64,000 nucleotides of DNA from an uncultured Litoreibacter sp. Its GTDB lineage: Bacteria; Pseudomonadota; Alphaproteobacteria; Rhodobacterales; Rhodobacteraceae. Numbering within the stretch: the stretch's first letter is position 1; each line of letters starts with the position of its first letter. Position numbers and translations under genes: made by a program. The stretch is from the NCBI GenBank assembly GCA_947492995.1, contig CANLOU010000003.1:1-64000 (forward strand). Direction: 5' to 3'. Shown one piece after another: positions 42,519-49,781 of this stretch. The notes beneath the pieces are model-generated. The model made no database searches. It was not told the DNA's origin and worked only from the letters and a program-made list of their open reading frames with translations.

Positions 42519-42530
42519 CAATAAAAATAG
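42519..42530 (-). promoter_or_regulatory. Recurring CTATTTTTATTG element (one of several)
   Basis: Read on the minus strand this is CTATTTTTATTG, identical to the plus-strand element at 45766-45777 in front of the caspase-like gene. Similar TTTTTATT cores lie at 33084, 48012-48023 (minus) and 52280. All are in AT-rich gaps before envelope or secretion genes. Regulator unknown. Confidence 0.3.
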
Positions 42531-42600
42531 TTTTGGTCGCCATGAAATGACCTAGCGTCAGTCTTTTAGAAGCCCTGATCCTGCCCAGAATTGACCGCAT

Positions 42601-42635
42601 TTCTGGTTAATAAACCCTTAACAAAATTTAACCAG
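42601..42635 (+). promoter_or_regulatory. CtrA-like site and inverted repeat upstream of the RTX gene
   Basis: TTAA (42607-42610), seven bases, TTAA (42618-42621) is a perfect match to the TTAA-N7-TTAA recognition pattern of CtrA, the alphaproteobacterial response regulator. A third TTAA at 42628-42631 follows after 6 bases. The whole is framed by an 8-bp inverted repeat, CTGGTTAA (42603-42610) and TTAACCAG (42628-42635). It lies about 115 bases before the RTX gene. Confidence 0.5.
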
Positions 42636-42747
42636 TTCGCACCCGTTTCTACAGAAACAAGGGCGGGCGAAGGCCGTTGGCCGGATCAACTGCTCACCGT
42701 TTGCGCAAGCCACGTGATGCGCGAAGACTGAACAAGAAGATTGAGAG

Positions 42748-44880
42748 ATGAACATTCCGAGAAGAAATTCTGAAAGTACCAAACTGACACGCGAAGAACG
42801 CGCGGCTGAGCGTGCTGAACGCCAAGCAGAACGTCAGGCAGAACGGCAGGCAGAGCGCGCGGAACGGCAGGCTGAGCGCGCGGAACGGCGTGCGGAAAAG
42901 GCGGCAGAACGTCAGGCCAATAATCAATCAGATGATGACGACGACGATATGGGCGGCCTCATCGAAGAAACACCTGGGTTTCTGAATTTGTCCGCCCTCG
43001 CAGACCTGCTCAACGGGTCAAGCAATTTCGTCGTGACCATCCGTATTTCGGCAGGCTCAGGAACGCTGGAGGCCGAAGGCGATAAGCACGTATCCGTCAC
43101 CGGGTCTGGCACTGGCGTGATCGAATTTACGGGTAAGCTGAGCAAATTGCGCAACCTGTTCCGCGATGATGAAAGCGTCAGCTACACGGGTGGCGAAGAT
43201 GTGTCCGGCGAAGATGCCGACACACTGCTTTTTGCAGTGGTTATCGGCGACAAGGTCTACACCTTTGCCTATGCCAACTTGGACATTGAGGACACGCCAG
43301 ACGAACCGCTTGTGCTTGAGGGAACCTCTGGCAACGATCTGCTGATTGATTTTGACAACGTGAATGCGATCAATGGCCTTGCAGGGGATGATTTCCTTGA
43401 TGGTCGCGCCGGAGACGACACAATTGACGGCGGCGACGGCAATGACGACATCCGTGGCGGCGAAGGTGCCGACACGCTGACCGGCGGTGCTGGCGAGGAT
43501 ACGCTGATCTATGAAGGCTCTTTTGCCGGCGTGGTTGTTGACCTCAATGGCGATCAGACCGCCACCGGCGGCGACGCAACCGGCGATGAGATTTCCGACT
43601 TTGAAAACGTCTATGGCAGCGACTTTGCGGACGTTCTGACCGGCAACGGCGACGACAACGTGCTGTTTGGCTATGGCGGCGAAGATGTGATCGACGCTGG
43701 CGCAGGCGACGATGTGGTGCGCGGCGGCGAAGGCGCTGACACGCTCATTGGTGGCGCTGGGCAAGATTGGTTGCGCTACCTCGGCTCGACGGCTGGCGTA
43801 ACAGTTGACCTGACCCTTGATGCGGCTGGCTTCCATCAGGTCTCCGGCGGTGATGCCGAAGGCGATATCGCATCTGGTTTTGAGAACATTTATGGCTCCG
43901 ACTTTGGGGACAATTTGACTGGCGACGCAGGGGCCAACATTATCTTTGGATATGGTGGCGACGACACGATCAACGGCGGTGGCGGCAATGATCGCATTCG
44001 CGGTGGTGAAGGTGCGGACACGCTTGATGGTGGCGACGGGATCGATTGGCTGGAATACGAAGACGCCGAAACCGGTGTCACCGTTGATTTGTCTTTGGAT
44101 GGCGTGGCGCAAATCGGTGCTGGCGAATCTGTTGGCGACGTTCTGACGGGCTTCGAGAACCTTTCCGGCTCTGCATTTGGCGACATCCTGACAGGTGATG
44201 ATGACCGCAACTTTATCTACGGGTTGGACGGCGACGACACGATCGACGGCGGTGGCAATAACGACGTGATCCGCGGCGGCGAAGGGGCCGATACCTTGAT
44301 CGGCGGTGACGGGTCGGATGTTTTGCAATATGCGGGCTCATCTGCGGGTGTGACCGTGAACCTCAATGCGGACGAAAACGGTCTGCAGCAGGCGTCAGGT
44401 GGTGACGCCGAGGGCGACATCATCTCAGAATTTGAAAACGTCTACGGGTCCAGCTTTGATGATGTCATCACAGGCAACGCAAGCCGCAACATTCTGTACG
44501 GCTATGGTGGCAATGACACGCTGGACGGTGGCTTGGGCAATGACGTGCTGCGCGGCAGCGAGGGCACTGACACGTTCGTTTTCAGCACCGAGCTGGGCGC
44601 AGGCAATGTCGACACCATTGTCGACTTCGTCACCGGCGAAGATACCATTCAGCTGACGGCAACGCAGTTTGCGGGCCTTGATATTGGTGCGCTGGACGCG
44701 TCGGAATTTAGCATCAGCAGCGGCGGTGTTGCCGACAGCGCCGCCCAGCGCATCGTCTATGACATCGACACTGGCCACTTGTATTATGACGCTGACGGCA
44801 GTGGCTCGGGCGAGGCGATCCTCTTTGCCACGGTCGGCGCAGGCACTGTGCTGGACGAGAACGACTTCCTCGTCGTCTAG
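42748..44880 (+). CDS. RTX-type Ca2+-binding repeat protein with charged N-terminus
   Basis: A 710-aa acidic protein. Residues 15-57 are an Arg/Glu/Ala/Gln repeat predicted to form one long charged helix, followed by a run of aspartates (DDDDDDMGG). A beta-rich domain of about 150 residues comes next, then hemolysin-type nonapeptide repeats (GGDGNDDIRGGEGADTLTGG) from about 210 to 620. These are arranged in about four super-repeats of roughly 100 residues, each with an aspartate-rich block, a strand such as GVTVDL and an FENVYGS segment. The C-terminus (about 610-710) resembles type I secretion signals of RTX proteins (DTFVFSTELG, VDTIVDFVTGEDTIQL). There is no signal peptide, so type I secretion is expected; no such exporter is in the window. 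It probably binds calcium at the cell surface, perhaps with the adjacent polysaccharide. Confidence 0.9.
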   Translation: MNIPRRNSESTKLTREERAAERAERQAERQAERQAERAERQAERAERRAEKAAERQANNQSDDDDDDMGGLIEETPGFLNLSALADLLNGSSNFVVTIRISAGSGTLEAEGDKHVSVTGSGTGVIEFTGKLSKLRNLFRDDESVSYTGGEDVSGEDADTLLFAVVIGDKVYTFAYANLDIEDTPDEPLVLEGTSGNDLLIDFDNVNAINGLAGDDFLDGRAGDDTIDGGDGNDDIRGGEGADTLTGGAGEDTLIYEGSFAGVVVDLNGDQTATGGDATGDEISDFENVYGSDFADVLTGNGDDNVLFGYGGEDVIDAGAGDDVVRGGEGADTLIGGAGQDWLRYLGSTAGVTVDLTLDAAGFHQVSGGDAEGDIASGFENIYGSDFGDNLTGDAGANIIFGYGGDDTINGGGGNDRIRGGEGADTLDGGDGIDWLEYEDAETGVTVDLSLDGVAQIGAGESVGDVLTGFENLSGSAFGDILTGDDDRNFIYGLDGDDTIDGGGNNDVIRGGEGADTLIGGDGSDVLQYAGSSAGVTVNLNADENGLQQASGGDAEGDIISEFENVYGSSFDDVITGNASRNILYGYGGNDTLDGGLGNDVLRGSEGTDTFVFSTELGAGNVDTIVDFVTGEDTIQLTATQFAGLDIGALDASEFSISSGGVADSAAQRIVYDIDTGHLYYDADGSGSGEAILFATVGAGTVLDENDFLVV
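42790..42919 (+). repeat. Short Glu-Arg-Gln-Ala coding repeat
   Basis: About 43 codons encode a near-tandem (A)ERQAER pattern. The DNA units are similar (GAACGTCAGGCA, GAACGGCAGGCA, GAACGGCAGGCT), so copy number may vary by slippage. The peptide has alternating positive and negative charges, consistent with a single stable helix. Confidence 0.75.
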
Positions 44881-44913
44881 GGGCAGCCAAGCCTCACAAC
44901 ACACCAAACTTCG

Positions 44914-44946
44914 AAAGACCTTCGCACCCGTTGCGAGGGTCTTTTT
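44914..44946. terminator. Terminator between the RTX gene and the convergent gene
   Basis: GACCTTCGCA (44917-44926) and TGCGAGGGTC (44932-44941) form a 10-bp stem over a 5-base loop, flanked by AAA on the left and TTTTT on the right. It ends plus-strand transcription of the RTX gene and may also serve the minus-strand gene that ends at 44950. Confidence 0.88.
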
Positions 44947-44949
44947 GCG

Positions 44950-45636
44950 TTAGAGCGACCGCAACATCACCGTGCCGGTCTCCATGGACTGGGCAATCTG
45001 CTGGTAATGCGCCCGCCTCCGGTCCGAATTTCCCGTCGCGCGGAGCAAAACGGTTTGGGTGCGGTCAATGATCTCTACTGCCTCTCTGGCGACGCGGGGC
45101 GCTGCGGCTGGTGTCACGGCCCGCAACCGCCGCGCGCTTGATTTTGGCCTCGCGCCGCCGCTGCGCACACGCAAGGGGGGCTTGGTGGGATCAAGGTTGG
45201 CCTTTACCAACGCCTCCATCTCTTTGCCCGCAGCGTTCAGGGCGGCGCGTGCTTTCGCGTAGTCTCCAGCTGGCGGCAAGTCCTGCGCAATTCTGCGAAG
45301 CTCGGATGCGTAGCAGTCAATCAGGTACACTCTTTCCGGGATCAGGTCGCAAAACCGCGCGGCTTGGCGCAATGCCGCCGCGACGCCGTCGGTCTGCTCT
45401 TTGGTGACGCGGATCGCGGACAGCTTTGACCAGTCGCGCCCCTCACTTTCGCTAACCGGGCTTTCTGGCCCCGGGTCGGGTCGGGTCTGTCCGAAAGCCG
45501 CCTCTGGCGTGGTGGTAAGCAGAGTCGCTCCAAGAAGGGCGGTAACGGCGAGGGAGGATGTTTTCGGCAGGGGCAGCTTCAAAATAGCCGTCACGCTGCC
45601 CCGCCCAGCGGGCGGGTTAGTGTTTTGAAAATACAT
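44950..45636 (-). CDS. Hypothetical exported protein (228 aa)
   Basis: Not recognised. Residues 1-50 look like an N-terminal leader: a short polar lead, lysines and a hydrophobic core (SSLAVTALLGATLL) ending near AAFGQ, so it is likely exported. The mature part is helical and hydrophilic with a pair of cysteines (FCDLIPERVYLIDCYASEL) and a basic segment (GGARPKSSARRLRAV). The start could be internal, because the first 17 residues precede the leader. It lies divergently from the caspase-like gene at the left edge of the T6SS-linked region; a role there is possible but unsupported. Confidence 0.6.
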   Translation of the reverse strand: MYFQNTNPPAGRGSVTAILKLPLPKTSSLAVTALLGATLLTTTPEAAFGQTRPDPGPESPVSESEGRDWSKLSAIRVTKEQTDGVAAALRQAARFCDLIPERVYLIDCYASELRRIAQDLPPAGDYAKARAALNAAGKEMEALVKANLDPTKPPLRVRSGGARPKSSARRLRAVTPAAAPRVAREAVEIIDRTQTVLLRATGNSDRRRAHYQQIAQSMETGTVMLRSL

Positions 45637-45787
45637 AAATAAAATCCATCAAATAAAATATGATGGGCCGATAATAGCGCATCTTGCTCCACAAAACGAG
45701 CCAGAATTTTGCAAGCGTGATTTGTCATGTGCTGCCAGCACGGTATGGTCAGTCATTATTTGATTCTATTTTTATTGGGGGTGTTTG
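45637..45787. promoter_or_regulatory. AT-rich divergent promoter region
   Basis: About 150 bases between two divergent genes, AT-rich at both ends. ATTTTATTT-type elements lie on the minus strand near 45636-45660, and CTATTTTTATTG lies on the plus strand at 45766-45777 with GGGGG directly after it as a ribosome-binding site. No clear -10/-35 pair was assigned. Confidence 0.4.
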
Positions 45788-47281
45788 ATGCTCCGCTACA
45801 TTATTTTCGCGTGCTGTTTTTGCTTTGCCAGCGCGCTGGGGGCCACAGAAAGAGTCGCTCTTGTCATCGGCATCGCCGACTATCAATCCATCACGCCGCT
45901 CAGAAATACTGTGAACGATGCGGACGCGCTGGCCGAGACGCTCGAAACCATCGGGTTCGACGTCACAAAGCTGGTCAACGCCACCGGCTCGCAGATGCGA
46001 GCAACGCTTGATGACTTCTCCCTCAAGGCGGAAACGGCCGAACTGGCGGTTGTCTATTTCGCGGGCCACGGCGTCGAGGTGCAGGGTGAAAACTTCCTCA
46101 TCCCCGCAGATGCCAATATCGGGTCAAACGCAGATGTGCAGGCGCAGGCCGTGTCCCTGAGCCAGTTTCTCAAAGCGGTGGACAAGGCCCGCAAAATGCG
46201 GATCGTGATATTGGATTCCTGCCGCAACAATCCCTTTGATGATCTCATCGACACCTCGGCTGACCCCGAGCAAACAGATGCAACAGGTGCCCGCCAAACG
46301 CGTGGGGCAGGTGGGCTTGCCGCCCCAACGCCGGACCGGGGCACCTTGGTGGCTTTTGCCGCACGTGATGGCAACGTGGCGCTGGACGGGGCAGGTCGCA
46401 ATAGCCCTTTCGCGAATGCCTTGGTCGACTCGCTGGCGGAGCCCAATTTGGACATCTCGCTGATGTTTCGCCGGGTCCGCGATCAGGTGCTCACCAGCAC
46501 CAATAACCAGCAAGAACCCTTCACATACGGCTCCTTGCCCAGCTTCCCGTTCTATCTCGCCGGCGAATCCACGACCGAGCTTGCCGGTGCCACGGCCAAA
46601 GAGCTGAAAAATGCGTGGTCCAACCTTCGGCCAGAGGAGGAGGACCAATTTCTTCAAATGGCAAATGAAGGCGACACGCGGGCGATGCTGGGCCTTGCCT
46701 ACCGGCGGCTCAGCCCGCTTCAGGCGCAGTTCAACCCGGCAGAAGCGATCGAATATCTCAACAAAGCCGCCAGCACCGGAGAGCCTGTCGCGCTTTACGA
46801 ATTGGCGCGGCAGTTTGAACTCGGCAAAGGCGTCGCGCAAAACGAAGAACGTGCATTGGAGCTTTACCGGAAATCCGCCGAATTGGATTTTGGCGATGCG
46901 CTGAATGACATTGGCTTTTTCTACTATTTCGGAAAGCTCGGGCTGCAAAAGGACACTGCCAAGGCGCTCAGCTATATTGAGCGCGCGGCCGATCAGCGCC
47001 ACCCGCAAGCCATGTTCAATTTTGCTGCGCTGATCGACGATGGGGAAGTGCCCGGCAAGTCATCGCGTGACGCCGCCAACTACCTCTATCAGGCCCTGCG
47101 ATCAGGCATCGTGGAAGTGTATGACGCCCTCGCGGCGGCACCTGAATCCTTTGAGAAAGAAACCCGGCGCGAGCTTCAAGGTATCCTGCAGCGGAACGCA
47201 TTTTATGATGGGGCGCTGGATGGTGATTTTGGCCCCGGCACGAACCGGGGCCTGAAAAAGGCCTTGGGGGAGACGCAGTAA
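45788..47281 (+). CDS. Secreted caspase-like (C14) protein with Sel1 repeats and a PG-binding-like tail
   Basis: A 497-aa protein from the ATG at 45788, preceded by a TTG that could also be read. The signal peptide ends near residue 19 (FASALGATE). A caspase-like domain follows, with RVALVIGIADYQ, catalytic His94 in VYFAGHGVEVQ and Cys145 in ILDSCRNNPF, the metacaspase-like dyad. From about 285 to 430 there are Sel1-type repeats (AIEYLNKAASTGEPVALYEL, ALELYRKSAELDFGDAL). The last 35 residues (FYDGALDGDFGPGTNRGLKKAL) resemble a peptidoglycan-binding domain. It is therefore probably a periplasmic peptidase or binding protein at the cell wall. It lies next to T6SS genes, but its link to secretion is inferred from position only. 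Confidence 0.88.
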   Translation: MLRYIIFACCFCFASALGATERVALVIGIADYQSITPLRNTVNDADALAETLETIGFDVTKLVNATGSQMRATLDDFSLKAETAELAVVYFAGHGVEVQGENFLIPADANIGSNADVQAQAVSLSQFLKAVDKARKMRIVILDSCRNNPFDDLIDTSADPEQTDATGARQTRGAGGLAAPTPDRGTLVAFAARDGNVALDGAGRNSPFANALVDSLAEPNLDISLMFRRVRDQVLTSTNNQQEPFTYGSLPSFPFYLAGESTTELAGATAKELKNAWSNLRPEEEDQFLQMANEGDTRAMLGLAYRRLSPLQAQFNPAEAIEYLNKAASTGEPVALYELARQFELGKGVAQNEERALELYRKSAELDFGDALNDIGFFYYFGKLGLQKDTAKALSYIERAADQRHPQAMFNFAALIDDGEVPGKSSRDAANYLYQALRSGIVEVYDALAAAPESFEKETRRELQGILQRNAFYDGALDGDFGPGTNRGLKKALGETQ

Positions 47282-47298
47282 GGCGCGCCGCCAATCGC

Positions 47299-48012
47299 TT
47301 AGCTCAAGGCCTGAAACTCGACGCGGCGGTTTTCATCGGCCTTGGTGTCGGCGGTGTTCACCGGGAAACGTTCGCCCAGACCAACTGTCTCCAGCCGCGC
47401 GGCGGCGATCCCGCAGTCTTGAACCAGATGCCGTGCAACCTCTTTGGCGCGCAGCACGGACAGCCGTTCGTTATAGTCATCCGCGCCGGAGGTGTCGGTG
47501 TGGCCAATGATGCGGAACAGCCCAATATCGCTTGATTTCATGGCATCACAAAGTGTGTCCAGTTTGGCTTTCTGGTCGCTGGCCAGCGCCGCGGAATCGA
47601 AGTCAAACTTGATTTGCAGGTTCACCTGCAGCTCAGGAACCAACTGGGCGTAAACCAATGGCTCGGTTCTCGCAGCAACCAGGGGCTGGGTGCTGTCGCT
47701 GGCCGCGATGGTGGTGTCAGTGTTTGGCACAGTGGTGTCGGTTTGGGTGCTCAGCGGCTGCAATCCGCCGGAGATTTCCGTTCCCACCACAACCGGCTCG
47801 GCCACAACATTGTCGACGGTTATCATCGACAAGCTGCGGTTCGATTGCCCGGTCAGGCTGCGGGTCAGGGGCAGCTCTTTTGCTTCTACCTGTCGTTTGA
47901 ACAAAAGTTGCAGATCTTGCGAGGTCAGGTCTTCTGCCAAGGCGTGCTGTCCGGTCAAAATAGACCCTGCAAACGCCACGGCGCATGTAAATTTGCGCAT
48001 CATAATCACCAT
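47299..48012 (-). CDS. OmpA-like C-terminal domain protein, exported
   Basis: A 237-aa protein with a signal peptide (MRKFTCAVAFAGSILTGQHALA after three or four residues). It has a low-complexity linker rich in Thr/Asp/Ser and an OmpA-type peptidoglycan-binding domain from about residue 125: NLQIKFDFDSAALASDQKAK, FRIIGHTDTSG, ERLSVLRAKEVARHL and ENRRVEFQAL. Such domains bind diaminopimelate in peptidoglycan. It could anchor a secretion complex or the caspase-like protein to the wall. It is convergent with the caspase-like gene and divergent from the PP2C gene. No lipobox is visible. Confidence 0.85.
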   Translation of the reverse strand: MVIMMRKFTCAVAFAGSILTGQHALAEDLTSQDLQLLFKRQVEAKELPLTRSLTGQSNRSLSMITVDNVVAEPVVVGTEISGGLQPLSTQTDTTVPNTDTTIAASDSTQPLVAARTEPLVYAQLVPELQVNLQIKFDFDSAALASDQKAKLDTLCDAMKSSDIGLFRIIGHTDTSGADDYNERLSVLRAKEVARHLVQDCGIAAARLETVGLGERFPVNTADTKADENRRVEFQALS

Positions 48013-48138
48013 AATAAAAATAATTTTGTATGTCGGAGATCATAGTCTATTGTTAACGGATATTCAATTCCGACTTTTGCTTACGCATTTTTAGACGACC
48101 TGATTTTATTGACCAGAACGATTGGACCAGCGTGTATT

Positions 48139-48915
48139 ATGACCGCCCCAAAAACGCGCCCGCCGCGCGGTAGACCCATACAAGTAACGGGTTCCCAGCC
48201 CATTTTCTTTGGCTCTGGCCTCACCCATGTTGGCGCCGTGCGCAATGCCAATGAAGATGCGATCCTGACGGACCCGACCGGCACGCTTTGGGCGGTTGCC
48301 GACGGGATGGGGGGGTATGGCCACGGCGATATGGCCTCTGACATCGTCACTCAGGAACTGGCCAAAGTGGCCGACGAGGTGGCCGCCATTCCGGCCCTGC
48401 GCGAGACGCTGCGGCGCGCCAATGTGCTGATCCAGGATCGCTCCTCGGCGCCCGGAATGGGCCGTATGGGGTCAACGGTTGTGGCCATGATGATGCAGGA
48501 TTGCTGCGCCAATATCGTGTGGGTGGGCGATTGCCGCGCCTATCTGATGCGCCAATCTCATATGAAAATGCTGACCCACGACCACACGGTCGTGCAGGAT
48601 ATGGTGGACCAAGGCGTGCTGCGCGACGACCAGAAAGACAGCCACCCGGAGTCCAATATCGTCACACGTGCGGTCGGCTACGAGCCGGTGGTCGAGGTCG
48701 ACGCCCTCACCGTTCCGGTCATTCCAGGCGACCGTTTGTTGCTGTGCAGTGACGGGCTGACCGCCTGTCTGGACGATCAGGCGATTGCGGATGTTTTGGC
48801 AACCGCGGACGAGCCGCAAGGCCTCTGCTCCCAGCTCATCGACGCGTCACTTGCCTTCGGCGCGCCGGACAATGTGTCGGTGATTGCGGTCTTTGCGGTG
48901 GAAGACCAGCCATGA
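48139..48915 (+). CDS. PP2C-family Ser/Thr phosphatase (PppA/TagG-like)
   Basis: A metal-dependent phosphatase of 258 aa from the ATG at 48139 (an upstream TTG at 48109 is possible). It shows all the expected blocks: AVRNANEDAI, AVADGMGGYGHGD, WVGDCRAYLM, DRLLLCSDGLTACL and GAPDNVSVIAVF; the aspartates in these blocks hold the two metals. In T6SS loci the PP2C phosphatase (PppA) reverses phosphorylation of the FHA protein by the kinase PpkA. An FHA gene (tagH) is in this locus; the kinase is not seen in the window. The stop overlaps the start of the M15 peptidase gene by 4 bases. Confidence 0.9.
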   Translation: MTAPKTRPPRGRPIQVTGSQPIFFGSGLTHVGAVRNANEDAILTDPTGTLWAVADGMGGYGHGDMASDIVTQELAKVADEVAAIPALRETLRRANVLIQDRSSAPGMGRMGSTVVAMMMQDCCANIVWVGDCRAYLMRQSHMKMLTHDHTVVQDMVDQGVLRDDQKDSHPESNIVTRAVGYEPVVEVDALTVPVIPGDRLLLCSDGLTACLDDQAIADVLATADEPQGLCSQLIDASLAFGAPDNVSVIAVFAVEDQP

Positions 48916-49781
48916 AGGAAGGCGCTCTCATTGGGCCGATCATCATTGCCATCGGCCTCGTTTCGGCGGCCGTCGTCTTTGCGTTGGTCGGCGCGGTTTT
49001 GCAAACCGCTGATGGTGGCGCGGAGCTTCGGCTGGACCGGGCGGAAGCGCAAATCGAGACGCTGACCTCTGATCTGGACAGTCTGCGCGACGCGTTGGAC
49101 GAGGCCTCCGCGAGGGTCGAACAGCAGGCAGAGGACCTCGCACTTTTGCAAAGCCAGCCCCGCATCGCCGCCCCGTCACAGGCCGCCAACCCCAACACCA
49201 CGTTTCAAGAGCCAGAGCCGCAGGAACATATCGCCACCGAAAACCCCACCGAGGTCATGAAGCTGGCAAAATCTCGTTTCAACAAGGGCATCACCCAGCC
49301 GCGCAACCGCACGATGTTGTCGATCCTTGGCCAGCCCCGTGGGCAATACGGAACCGATTGTCAGGGCATCACCAATCCAAAGCTGAAGGCCCTGGTCGAA
49401 ACCCGGCAGGTCGGCCCGATCCGCGTCACAATGCTCAAACCGGCGCTCGACAGTCTTGAACGCATCGCGGCCAAACTGAAGGAAACCGAGCCTGATCTGC
49501 ACGACGCCTTGGGCACTGCGGGCGGGCTTTGTGTGCGCCTGATCCGTGGGTCGCGGTCCTCCATTTCCAACCATTCCTTCGGCACGGCGATAGATGTCAA
49601 GTTGCAGGGCAAGCTGGATGGTTTCGGCGATGGCGGCACCCAGTTCGGGCTGCTCTTGCTGGCAGAGCTGTTCAACGCCGAGGGCTGGTATTGGGGGGCC
49701 ACTTACCGGCGCGAGGATTCGATGCATTTCGAGGTGGGCGAAGAGACGCTGAAGAAGTGGCGCGCCGAAGGCAAAATCTAA
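48912..49781 (+). CDS. Membrane-anchored M15-family peptidoglycan peptidase (TagX-like role)
   Basis: A 289-aa protein with an N-terminal membrane segment (residues 7-31, GPIIIAIGLVSAAVVFALVG), a coiled-coil region at 35-80 (LRLDRAEAQIETLTSDLDSL), a linker and a peptidase domain. The zinc site of M15_4/VanY-like enzymes is visible: His and Asp of ISNHSFGTAIDV and the late His of DSMHFEVG. Such enzymes cut peptidoglycan stem peptides. In Acinetobacter the M15-type TagX is required to assemble its T6SS, so the same role is likely here. The ATG overlaps the PP2C stop (ATGA) and its stop abuts the hybrid gene, indicating a coupled operon. Confidence 0.85.
   Translation: MKEGALIGPIIIAIGLVSAAVVFALVGAVLQTADGGAELRLDRAEAQIETLTSDLDSLRDALDEASARVEQQAEDLALLQSQPRIAAPSQAANPNTTFQEPEPQEHIATENPTEVMKLAKSRFNKGITQPRNRTMLSILGQPRGQYGTDCQGITNPKLKALVETRQVGPIRVTMLKPALDSLERIAAKLKETEPDLHDALGTAGGLCVRLIRGSRSSISNHSFGTAIDVKLQGKLDGFGDGGTQFGLLLLAELFNAEGWYWGATYRREDSMHFEVGEETLKKWRAEGKI

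Noticed and set aside
42790-42919. CRISPR-like array suspected from short repeats
   Set aside because: Units are in-frame coding repeats of about 12 bases without spacers; they belong to the RTX protein.
43057-44328. Minus-strand frame of 423 codons opposite the RTX repeats
   Set aside because: Caused by the repetitive Gly/Asp codons of the RTX gene; its 'repeats' mirror the sense strand.
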